A DNA stretch of 5,406 bases from NCBI GenBank assembly GCA_905479535.1, contig CAJQMW010000105.1:1-5406 (forward strand), written 5' to 3'. Positions 1 through 5,406 of the stretch are shown piece after piece. The notes beneath the pieces were generated by a model. It saw only the letters and a list, made by a program, of their open reading frames with translations, was not told the DNA's origin and did no database searches. Made by a program: the position numbers and the translations under genes. This stretch comes from an uncultured Maribacter sp. (lineage in GTDB: Bacteria > Bacteroidota > Bacteroidia > Flavobacteriales > Flavobacteriaceae). Numbering within the stretch: position 1 is the stretch's first letter; each line of letters begins with the position of its first letter.

Positions 1-1080
1 TCAATTTATCTCTTCTTTTTTTCTGAGGTATCCGCTGCTCAAAACCTTGTGCGTAATCCTAGCTTTGAGACCTTTGAAAATTGTCCTAAAACCTTGGGAA
101 ATTTGGAGGCCGATTTGGAAGATTGGCAAGCGCCGACCAACGGATCCACCGATTATTTTAACGGATGTAGCCAGGCCATGGGAACCCCTAAAAACTTTAA
201 CGGGGAACAGCCGGCAGATTTTGGTGTGGGTTATGTGGGCCTCTATTTTTATGCCCCCCAAGATTATAGGGAATATATTCAGGCCAAGCTGGAAAACACT
301 TTGAGGAAGGACGAAACCTATAAAGTATCTTTTTATGTGAGTTTGGCGGAACGTTCCGATTTTGCGATTAAGGTATTCGGCATTCAATTCTCTGAAAATC
401 CGGTGATGGTCAATACGACCAAAACACTTTCTAGAATGCACTTGTCCAAGGTTCCGGGTGATGTGTCCAGTTTTTTTGAAATACGTTATTCCCATTTTTA
501 TTCCGATAAAAAAGACTGGGTTTTGGTAGAACAAGAATTTGTGGCCAAGGGTACGGAGAATTACATGATTATCGGAAACTTTAAGGACAACAAGGGAACC
601 CAGAAATTCGAGACCAAAAGAAATAGCACAAGGGGTTCTTATTATTATTTGGATATGGTTTCCGTAACTTCCTTGGAAAACGAAGATGCCGGATTAGAAA
701 ATATTAAAGGTGCTAAAGAGTTGGAGACATTCGAGGTAGATAAAATAAATGTGTTCAGCGATGTTCTTTTTGATTTTGACGCATTTGAATTGCTGTCTAC
801 CGCTGAAACGGAACTGAAACACATACAAGAATATTTGACTCAAAATCCAAACTTGAAAATTGTAATATCCGGTCACACCGATGCTAGGGGCTCCGATACT
901 TACAACATGATATTGTCAGAAAAAAGGGCCCTTGCCGTTAGTGAATACTTGATTACCAATGGAATTTCCCAAAATAGGATATCTGCCAATGGCTACGGAA
1001 GTTTAAAACCAGTTTCTACAAACAATACAAGTGCGGGGCGTAATAAAAATAGGCGGGTTGAGTTTGTTATCACTAATTAA
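1..1080 (+). CDS. OmpA family envelope protein with N-terminal jelly-roll-like domain (5' end outside window)
   Basis: The frame is open from base 1 to the TAA at 1078-1080 (359 visible codons). There is no start codon before GTG 49, and that GTG is not the true start: the residues upstream read as the end of a signal peptide (hydrophobic LFFF, then SAA before Gln), with likely cleavage between bases 39 and 40. The gene therefore begins upstream of the window. The mature protein opens with QNLVRNPSFE and has a Cys pair (codons at 82 and 166) in a domain of about 200 residues. Its pattern (NPSFE, DYFNGC, YVGLYFY, YREYIQ, YKVSFYVSLAE) I recognise from flavobacterial exported proteins with a probable carbohydrate-binding-like beta-sandwich. 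From about base 745 follows a full OmpA C-terminal domain: SGHTDARG, LSEKRA, GYG and NRRVEF. The Asp (880-882) and Arg (925-927) that hold diaminopimelate in OmpA homologues are both present. Inferred role: an outer-membrane or periplasmic protein anchored to peptidoglycan. It lacks the usual beta-barrel. Confidence 0.92.
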   Translation, partial: SIYLFFFSEVSAAQNLVRNPSFETFENCPKTLGNLEADLEDWQAPTNGSTDYFNGCSQAMGTPKNFNGEQPADFGVGYVGLYFYAPQDYREYIQAKLENTLRKDETYKVSFYVSLAERSDFAIKVFGIQFSENPVMVNTTKTLSRMHLSKVPGDVSSFFEIRYSHFYSDKKDWVLVEQEFVAKGTENYMIIGNFKDNKGTQKFETKRNSTRGSYYYLDMVSVTSLENEDAGLENIKGAKELETFEVDKINVFSDVLFDFDAFELLSTAETELKHIQEYLTQNPNLKIVISGHTDARGSDTYNMILSEKRALAVSEYLITNGISQNRISANGYGSLKPVSTNNTSAGRNKNRRVEFVITN

Positions 1081-1087
1081 GCGAATA

Positions 1088-1867
1088 CTAATAATCCGAA
1101 TATTCTGTGGGGTAGAGGAGGAAGGAATCCAACTTGTTCACGTTGTTTTGATATTTTTTCATCCCAGATATTTCTTTCCATTTAGGGGAATCCACAAAAT
1201 CTTTCCATAATGCATTACGTTTTTCCATATTTGGAAAAGTGGTCATGTACATTAAATTGGGCATACGATCACCGGAAATAACCTCTGCGTAGAAAACTGC
1301 ATTAAAACCTAAATCTTCAAAAAGGACCACCTCTCCACCCTCATTGAACATGGCTACCTTGTTTTTGTAAATTGCCTCAGTGGGAGATTCGTAACTTCTA
1401 AGCTCGTATACACGTTCTTGTCTAGGTCCTTCAACAGCAGTCGGATTCATTTGAGGCATATCTGGGAATGCTCGCAACAGAACAGAGTTAATACGCTCGT
1501 AAGGCGGGTCGTCATAACTAGCGGTCAAATACTCAGATCCCGCGCTCCAATGGGTTTTGTCCACAGCGAGCAAGGCTTCCATTCGCTCAAATTCTGCTAG
1601 GGAATTGAAAGGAATGAGCACATATATTTTATCACTCATCTTAAACTTATCCTGGCGTACTTTAAAGACCCCTATATCCCTTATTCCCATTCTTTTCAGG
1701 GCTGGTAAATACGCTTTCTCCAAATACGTATCGACCTTATTTTCTTGGCTTTCGTTTTTTACGGTATAGGTTTTAAGCTCATAGAATTCTTTATTGTTGG
1801 ATTGACCGTCTACATTGTAAAATATCAAGAGGGAAAACAGTATGGGTAGGAATAAATTAATTTTCAT
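1088..1867 (-). CDS. Exported tandem NIPSNAP-domain protein
   Basis: The product is 259 residues from the ATG at 1867-1865. The frame extends 22 codons upstream to a TTG at 1933, but I chose the ATG because it places MKINLFLPILF at the N-terminus as a standard signal peptide, with likely cleavage before Gln22 (NVDG|QS). The mature part has two similar halves. The first starts near residue 28 (FYELKTYTV) and includes KVDTYLEKAYLPALKRMG and FKVRQDKF. The second starts near residue 152 (RVYELRSYES) and includes KVAMFNEGGEVVLFEDLGFNAVFYAEVISG. Both carry the YELR/K-Y opening and following helix typical of NIPSNAP domains, which adopt a ferredoxin-like dimeric alpha-beta-barrel fold. Bacterial NIPSNAP proteins have no settled biochemical function, so none is assigned; export to the periplasm is inferred. 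The gene faces the OmpA gene tail to tail with 7 bases between stops and diverges from the receiver gene. Confidence 0.9.
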   Translation of the reverse strand: MKINLFLPILFSLLIFYNVDGQSNNKEFYELKTYTVKNESQENKVDTYLEKAYLPALKRMGIRDIGVFKVRQDKFKMSDKIYVLIPFNSLAEFERMEALLAVDKTHWSAGSEYLTASYDDPPYERINSVLLRAFPDMPQMNPTAVEGPRQERVYELRSYESPTEAIYKNKVAMFNEGGEVVLFEDLGFNAVFYAEVISGDRMPNLMYMTTFPNMEKRNALWKDFVDSPKWKEISGMKKYQNNVNKLDSFLLYPTEYSDY

Positions 1868-2031
1868 GTATTGCTCTATTAGGTTTATTCGATTCAGGAA
1901 GTTAATGATAATTTTTTTGTCCTTCAGTTTCAAGGGAAGCGAGATTCTTTATTCACCATACTTGTTTTATAGAAACTTATTTTAAAAAAGCAGTAATTTT
2001 AACCTTGGATAAAAAGTCAAACAGCCTTTAC
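1868..2031. promoter_or_regulatory. Divergent intergenic region between NIPSNAP and receiver genes
   Basis: These 164 bases separate two divergently transcribed starts and should carry promoters in both directions; this is inferred from gene arrangement. The stretch is AT-rich. On the plus strand, TAATTTTA at 1994-2001 resembles the flavobacterial -7 element TAnnTTTG except for its last base and lies 30 bases before the receiver ATG, but no TTG sits at the usual distance upstream. I found no convincing -7 element on the minus strand. No small ORF with credible coding character and no strong inverted repeat was seen. Confidence 0.4.
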
Positions 2032-2448
2032 ATGAAAAAAAAGTTGCATTGTATTTTATTAGTCGATGATGATTATGCCACCAATTATATTCATACAAAG
2101 GTTATAGAGAAGGCTGACATCGTAGAAAAAATTGTAACCGTTACCGATGGATTTGATGCCCTAGACTACTTAAAGGAAAATAACAGCGAAGAATATATGT
2201 CTCCGGACATCATATTTTTAGATATCAATATGCCTGGAATGGACGGGTGGGAGTTTCTTAATAAGTATAACAAATTAGAAGAAGTAAAAAAGGCTAAAGT
2301 GGTACTGGTAATGCTGTCCACTTCCTTGAACCCCGATGATGCAAGTATGTCTAAAAATATTCCCAGTATAAATGGTTTTAAGAACAAACCCTTAACAGTA
2401 CCGGTGCTGAATGAAATCATTGAGACCCATTTTCCTGATTACCGGTAG
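2032..2448 (+). CDS. Stand-alone CheY-like response regulator receiver
   Basis: This is a 138-residue single-domain receiver with no output domain. I chose ATG 2032 because the Met-Lys-rich start leads directly into the first beta strand (LHCILLVDDD); the frame also reaches back to a TTG at 2005, which would add nine residues with no match to the fold. Visible receiver residues are the acidic cluster D12-D13-D14, the phospho-acceptor D64 in IIFLDINMPGMDGWEF, S96 at the conserved Thr/Ser position (MLSTS), and K119-P120 in FKNKPL. All catalytic positions are intact, so phosphotransfer is expected. Such single-domain regulators act by binding a partner protein or as phosphorelay intermediates. 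No histidine kinase or Hpt protein is encoded in the window, so the partner is unknown. The receiver is cytoplasmic by lack of a signal peptide. It lies 147 bases upstream of the NYN gene, too far to assume one transcript. Confidence 0.93.
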   Translation: MKKKLHCILLVDDDYATNYIHTKVIEKADIVEKIVTVTDGFDALDYLKENNSEEYMSPDIIFLDINMPGMDGWEFLNKYNKLEEVKKAKVVLVMLSTSLNPDDASMSKNIPSINGFKNKPLTVPVLNEIIETHFPDYR

Positions 2449-2595
2449 TATTTCATAGCCGGGTACAAGATCTAATTAAAGCCTAAAATACACTCAACAA
2501 CTTGTGAGCCACTCTTCATATAAGGTCTTAAGCCAAGAGGTAAAACACTGGTTTTTTTAGTTAAAAACCACCTACCTTTACAAAAAACCTATACA
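2449..2595. other. Non-coding gap between receiver and NYN genes
   Basis: No credible ORF on either strand. The only structured spot is an imperfect stem at about 2493-2508 (CTCA, bulged A, C pairing with GTGAG, five-base loop). It has no following T-tract, so it is not a convincing terminator. The end of the gap carries the possible promoter listed separately. Confidence 0.5.
2548..2580 (+). promoter_or_regulatory. Possible flavobacterial promoter for the NYN gene
   Basis: TACCTTTA at 2573-2580 matches seven of eight positions of the Bacteroidota -7 element TAnnTTTG. A CTGG at 2548-2551 lies 22 bases upstream and is a weak match to the TTG -33 element. The position would give a leader of roughly ten bases before ATG 2596. 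The match is imperfect in both boxes and such motifs are common in AT-rich DNA, so this is a suggestion only. Confidence 0.35.
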
Positions 2596-3357
2596 ATGGA
2601 CTTGAATTTAGCAGTATTGATAGACGGGGACAATATACCATCGGCGTACGTCAAGGAAATGATGGAAGAGATTGCTAAATACGGTAATCCCACCATAAAG
2701 CGCATCTATGGGGATTGGACGAATCCACGTTTGGGAAAATGGAAGAACGTGTTGCTAGAAAATGCCATTACCCCCATTCAACAATACGGATACACCCAAG
2801 GTAAAAATGCTACGGATTCTGCCATGATTATTGACGCTATGGATATCTTGTATTCCGGAAAAGTCAACGGATTTTGTATCGTTAGTAGCGATAGCGATTT
2901 TACACGATTGGCCACTAGGTTAAGGGAAGCCGGAATGCAGGTGTTCGGGATTGGGGAGCGTAAGACACCGAATCCTTTCATCGTGGCCTGTGATAAATTT
3001 ATTTATATTGAAATCTTAAAAAGTCAGGCCGAAGAAAGTATAGACACGGGTGGGAACAAATCTAAGGTAGAAAACAAAGTAGATAAGATTACCCCAAAGG
3101 AACTTCGCTTCATTGCCAATACCATAGACGATGTAGCGGATGACGATGGCTGGGCTTTCTTGGGGGATGTGGGCAGCCTATTACAGAAAAAACAACCTAA
3201 TTTTGATGCCCGGAATTATGGTTTTCAGAAATTAACGCCCTTGATCAATTCCATTCCACATTTTGAAATTGAGCGTAGAGAGGATTCAAAGGGAAGAAGG
3301 AAACTCATTTATGTAAAAATAAAGGAGAAGAAAAAATCAAGGTCAGCTAAGTCCTAA
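2596..3357 (+). CDS. NYN-domain (LabA/DUF88-like) putative ribonuclease with C-terminal OST-HTH/LOTUS domain
   Basis: The product is 253 residues with no signal peptide, hence cytoplasmic. Residues 4-142 form a NYN domain, a PIN-like nuclease fold. The acidic metal-binding positions are visible: D10 and D12 in LIDGDN, D74 in KNATDSAM, and D99 and D101 in VSSDSDF. The GIGERKTPNPF segment that follows is also typical of the LabA/DUF88 group. A charged, low-complexity linker (about 145-163) leads to an OST-HTH/LOTUS-like domain at about 165-242 (ITPKELRFIANTID, DGWAFLGDVGSLLQKKQPNF, FQKLTPLINSIPHFEI). The C-terminus is a Lys/Arg-rich tail. NYN domains are metal-dependent RNases, and OST-HTH domains bind RNA, so an RNA-cleaving or RNA-processing role is likely, but the substrate cannot be read from sequence. 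The ATG at 2596 is the first in frame and needs no alternative. The DUF885 frame opens 4 bases after this stop, so the two are probably co-transcribed. Confidence 0.92.
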   Translation: MDLNLAVLIDGDNIPSAYVKEMMEEIAKYGNPTIKRIYGDWTNPRLGKWKNVLLENAITPIQQYGYTQGKNATDSAMIIDAMDILYSGKVNGFCIVSSDSDFTRLATRLREAGMQVFGIGERKTPNPFIVACDKFIYIEILKSQAEESIDTGGNKSKVENKVDKITPKELRFIANTIDDVADDDGWAFLGDVGSLLQKKQPNFDARNYGFQKLTPLINSIPHFEIERREDSKGRRKLIYVKIKEKKKSRSAKS

Positions 3358-3388
3358 ATTTATGTTACCCTCTAAAAAGCTTATGCTC

Positions 3389-5212
3389 ATGAACCGCTAC
3401 TTACTTTTTATACTGCTCCCAATCGCTCTCATCTCCTGTAGACAAGAAAACACTGCTGTAGCTAAAGGCTATCATGTAGGGGATGCAGATAGTTTATTTT
3501 CGGATTTTTATGAGTTTAAAAAAAACATCAATCCAATTGAAGCCACAAAGGCAGGTTTTAACGAGTACAACGATACAATAGCCAATTACATATCTGATGA
3601 ATATCAATTGTTCGCTAAGGAGAAGTACACTTATTTCTTGGATCAGTTGTCTCAATTTGATTCAACGATGGTCAGTTCCGAAGATTGGATGAGTTTAAGA
3701 GTCATGGATTGGGACTGTACCGTAAAATTGGAAGGATTAATGAATCCTATCAAAACAATCGCTTCTCCCATATATGATCTACCGAGTTTTGAATTAATGC
3801 CCCTTTTTCAAATACAATCTTTGCATTTGTACGTAGCCCAATTGGCAGGAGGTACCAGTGTTCAACCTTTTGATACGGAACAGGACTACCGGAATTGGTT
3901 GAAACGTTTAGACGATTATTTGATTTTTCTGGATACCAGTATGCTCAAAATGCAGGAAGGCATGCAGAAAAATGTGGTTGCACCAAAAGTCCTGATTCAA
4001 AAAATGCTTCCTCAGCTAGATGCTTTTATAGATATTCCTGTAACCGACAATGTTTATTATAAACCAATTTTACAGCTGCCCAATTCCTTTTCAGACGCGG
4101 TCAAGGAAGAGTTGACTGCTAGTTACACGGAATTTATCAATACGAAATTGGAACCCAAATATGTTGAGCTCTATGATTTTGTAAAAGACTCTTATCTACC
4201 GGCAGGTAGGGATACCGATGGCCTGGGTGCTTTGCCCAATGGCCCGGATACCTATAACTATCTTATTAAGCTACATACAACGACCAATATGACAGCCAAT
4301 GAAATCCATGAACTTGGCTTGAAGGAGGTAGCAAGGATTTCTGCTGAAATGAACACTATTAAAAATGAATTGGGATTCAAAGGTGACTTAAAGGACTTTT
4401 TTGTTGAACTAAGGCAAAAGAAAGAATTGGTGCCTTTTGAGAAACCAGAAGAAGTAATCGCAAATTTCAATGCGATCAATGGACGGATTTCCAAAACGCT
4501 GGGAGATGTTTTCAGTCTGCGGCCTAAAGCGGGTTTTGAAGTGAGAAGGACTGAAGGATTTAGAGAAGCTTCGGCCAGTGCCGAGTATGTTCCAGGGTCA
4601 AAAGATGCCAAAAGACCAGGGACATTTTATGTTCCTATTCCAGATATTAGCACCTACAATACGCTACAAGATGAAGCACTTTTTTTACATGAGGCTATAC
4701 CAGGACACCACTATCAATTATCATTACAGCAGGAAAACAAGGACTTACCTGAGTTTTTACACCCAGAAAGTATGGGCGTATTCGTAGAAGGTTGGGCTTT
4801 GTATGCAGAATCCTTGGGTAAGGAATTGGGTTTGTACGAAGACCCCTATCAGTATTTCGGAATGTTAAGTATGGAAATGCACAGGGCCATTAGATTAGTG
4901 GTTGATACGGGAATTCATGCGAAAGGTTGGAGTAGGGAGGAAGCAATAGCCTTTTCCTTGGAGAACGAAGCCGAATCTGAAGATAACATAGTCGCTGAAG
5001 TAGAACGATATATGGCCACTCCCGGGCAAGCACTGTCCTACAAAATCGGTCAACTTAAAATACGGGAGTTGCGTACTAGAGCGGAAAAGGAATTAGGTGC
5101 TAGTTTCGATGTGCGTAAGTTCCATAATCAGGTTTTGAATTCTGGAAGTTTGCCTTTAGTGCTTTTAGAAGAAAAAATCGGTAGATGGATTGCTTCTCAG
5201 AAGCGAAACTGA
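3389..5212 (+). CDS. DUF885 family putative zinc-peptidase lipoprotein
   Basis: The product is 607 residues from ATG 3389. In-frame ATGs at 3362 and 3383 would add nine or two residues. I prefer 3389 because it gives a compact lipoprotein signal (MNRYLLFILLPIALIS before Cys17); 3362, just 4 bases after the NYN stop, is a real alternative. The lipobox LISC indicates lipidation at Cys17. The next residues (RQEN) are not rich in Lys/Asp/Glu, so there is no clear surface-export signal and a periplasm-facing position is the safer guess. The remainder is full-length DUF885. The gluzincin-like motif is LHEAIPGHHYQ (H434, E435, H440, H441), followed by EGWALYAE (E467-E474), whose acidic residues could supply a third metal ligand. 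The spacing HE-x4-H is the expanded form seen in this family, not classical HExxH. Predicted activity is metal-dependent peptide hydrolysis in the envelope; the substrate is unknown. No frameshift or missing motif was seen. Confidence 0.92.
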   Translation: MNRYLLFILLPIALISCRQENTAVAKGYHVGDADSLFSDFYEFKKNINPIEATKAGFNEYNDTIANYISDEYQLFAKEKYTYFLDQLSQFDSTMVSSEDWMSLRVMDWDCTVKLEGLMNPIKTIASPIYDLPSFELMPLFQIQSLHLYVAQLAGGTSVQPFDTEQDYRNWLKRLDDYLIFLDTSMLKMQEGMQKNVVAPKVLIQKMLPQLDAFIDIPVTDNVYYKPILQLPNSFSDAVKEELTASYTEFINTKLEPKYVELYDFVKDSYLPAGRDTDGLGALPNGPDTYNYLIKLHTTTNMTANEIHELGLKEVARISAEMNTIKNELGFKGDLKDFFVELRQKKELVPFEKPEEVIANFNAINGRISKTLGDVFSLRPKAGFEVRRTEGFREASASAEYVPGSKDAKRPGTFYVPIPDISTYNTLQDEALFLHEAIPGHHYQLSLQQENKDLPEFLHPESMGVFVEGWALYAESLGKELGLYEDPYQYFGMLSMEMHRAIRLVVDTGIHAKGWSREEAIAFSLENEAESEDNIVAEVERYMATPGQALSYKIGQLKIRELRTRAEKELGASFDVRKFHNQVLNSGSLPLVLLEEKIGRWIASQKRN

Positions 5213-5221
5213 TTTTCTTAG

Positions 5222-5245
5222 AATCTCCGAGCGGAATATTTTTTT
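5222..5245 (+). terminator. Weak candidate intrinsic terminator after DUF885 gene
   Basis: Ten bases after the DUF885 stop, TCCG (5226-5229) can pair with CGGA (5232-5235), and AAT (5222-5224) with ATT (5238-5240) across a small internal loop. A run of seven T follows at 5239-5245. The stem is short and the tight loop opens its inner pair, so the structure is marginal; its location between two genes is the main support. Confidence 0.3.
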
Positions 5246-5288
5246 AAATTTATCGTTTAACCTAGGACATTAACCAATCGTAGCAGTC

Positions 5289-5406
5289 ATGAAAAAGAAC
5301 CTTCTTTTTTTAGTCGGTGTATTTTCGCTTTTTTCAGTTCAAAATTCAAAAGCCTTTGTGCTTAAGACCTTAACTATTCCACAATCTGAGGAAGCTGATG
5401 TTTTTA
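5289..5406 (+). CDS. Exported protein of unknown function (3' end outside window)
   Basis: From ATG 5289 the frame stays open to the window edge (39 codons). The start reads MKKNLLFLVGVFSLFSV, a clear signal peptide with two Lys then a hydrophobic core, and likely cleavage after SKA (residues 20-22). The short mature part visible (FVLKTLTIPQSEEADVF) is not enough to name a family. The gene follows the DUF885 stop by 76 bases on the same strand; that gap contains a weak terminator candidate, so it may be a separate transcription unit. Export is supported by the sequence; function is unknown. Confidence 0.75.
   Translation, partial: MKKNLLFLVGVFSLFSVQNSKAFVLKTLTIPQSEEADVF

Noticed and set aside
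49..51. GTG as start of the OmpA-family gene
   Set aside because: The upstream in-frame residues form the end of a signal peptide, and starting here would cut into the mature N-terminus.
1..534. Long open frame on the minus strand opposite the OmpA gene (177 codons)
   Set aside because: It lies wholly antisense to a well-supported coding region, has no recognisable domain, and its composition looks like the complement of the OmpA codons.
1868..1933. Extended N-terminus of the NIPSNAP protein from TTG 1933
   Set aside because: The added 22 residues precede a complete signal peptide and the start would be a rare TTG; ATG 1867 fits better.
2005..2031. Nine-residue extension of the receiver protein from TTG 2005
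   Set aside because: The extension adds nothing to the receiver fold, and ATG 2032 starts directly before the first beta strand.
2493..2508. Imperfect inverted repeat between the receiver and NYN genes
   Set aside because: About five base pairs with a bulge and no following T-tract; too weak for a terminator or operator claim.
3355..3362. TAAATTTA resembling a -7 promoter element at the NYN stop codon
   Set aside because: The final base departs from TAnnTTTG, no TTG lies at the expected distance upstream, and it overlaps coding sequence; likely chance in AT-rich DNA.
4258..4611. Minus-strand open frame inside the DUF885 gene (117 codons)
   Set aside because: Fully antisense to a strongly supported gene, with a low-complexity Ser/Leu-rich translation and no domain features.
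5245..5252. TAAATTTA resembling a -7 element before the terminal exported-protein gene
   Set aside because: No -33 TTG is present upstream at a suitable distance, and the site abuts the T-run of the terminator candidate.

Overview
The window looks like chromosomal DNA from a member of the Bacteroidota, most likely a marine-type Flavobacteriaceae. This rests on the moderately AT-rich base composition, translation starts with no Shine-Dalgarno sequence, exported proteins whose mature N-terminus begins with Gln after a short signal peptide, and an OmpA-type envelope protein that opens with the N-P-S-F-E signature common in flavobacteria. No rRNA, tRNA, mobile element, integrase, CRISPR array or long repeat was found. 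Gene density is ordinary and the composition shows no obvious break.

Layout: (1) Bases 1-1080 (+) hold the 3' part of an envelope protein with an N-terminal jelly-roll-like domain and a C-terminal OmpA peptidoglycan-binding domain; its true start lies upstream of the window. (2) Bases 1088-1867 (-) encode an exported protein with two NIPSNAP-like domains, convergent with the OmpA gene with only 7 bases between the stop codons. (3) Bases 1868-2031 form a divergent intergenic region that must serve the NIPSNAP gene leftward and the next gene rightward. (4) Bases 2032-2448 (+) encode a stand-alone CheY-like receiver protein. (5) Bases 2449-2595 are non-coding and contain a possible flavobacterial promoter just before the next gene. 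(6) Bases 2596-3357 (+) encode a NYN-domain (PIN-like) putative ribonuclease with a C-terminal OST-HTH/LOTUS domain. (7) Bases 3389-5212 (+; alternative start 3362) encode a DUF885 putative zinc-peptidase lipoprotein, probably co-transcribed with the NYN gene. (8) From 5289 to the window end (+) is the start of a short-visible exported protein of unknown function.

The genes do not form an evident single pathway. Three or four products are envelope or exported proteins (OmpA-like, NIPSNAP, DUF885 lipoprotein and the terminal fragment), while two are cytoplasmic (receiver and NYN/OST-HTH). The only gene pair tied closely enough to suggest co-expression is NYN/OST-HTH with DUF885. I looked for a hidden system and did not find one I can defend: the window reads as ordinary flavobacterial core or shell genome, with a few modest points worth checking.
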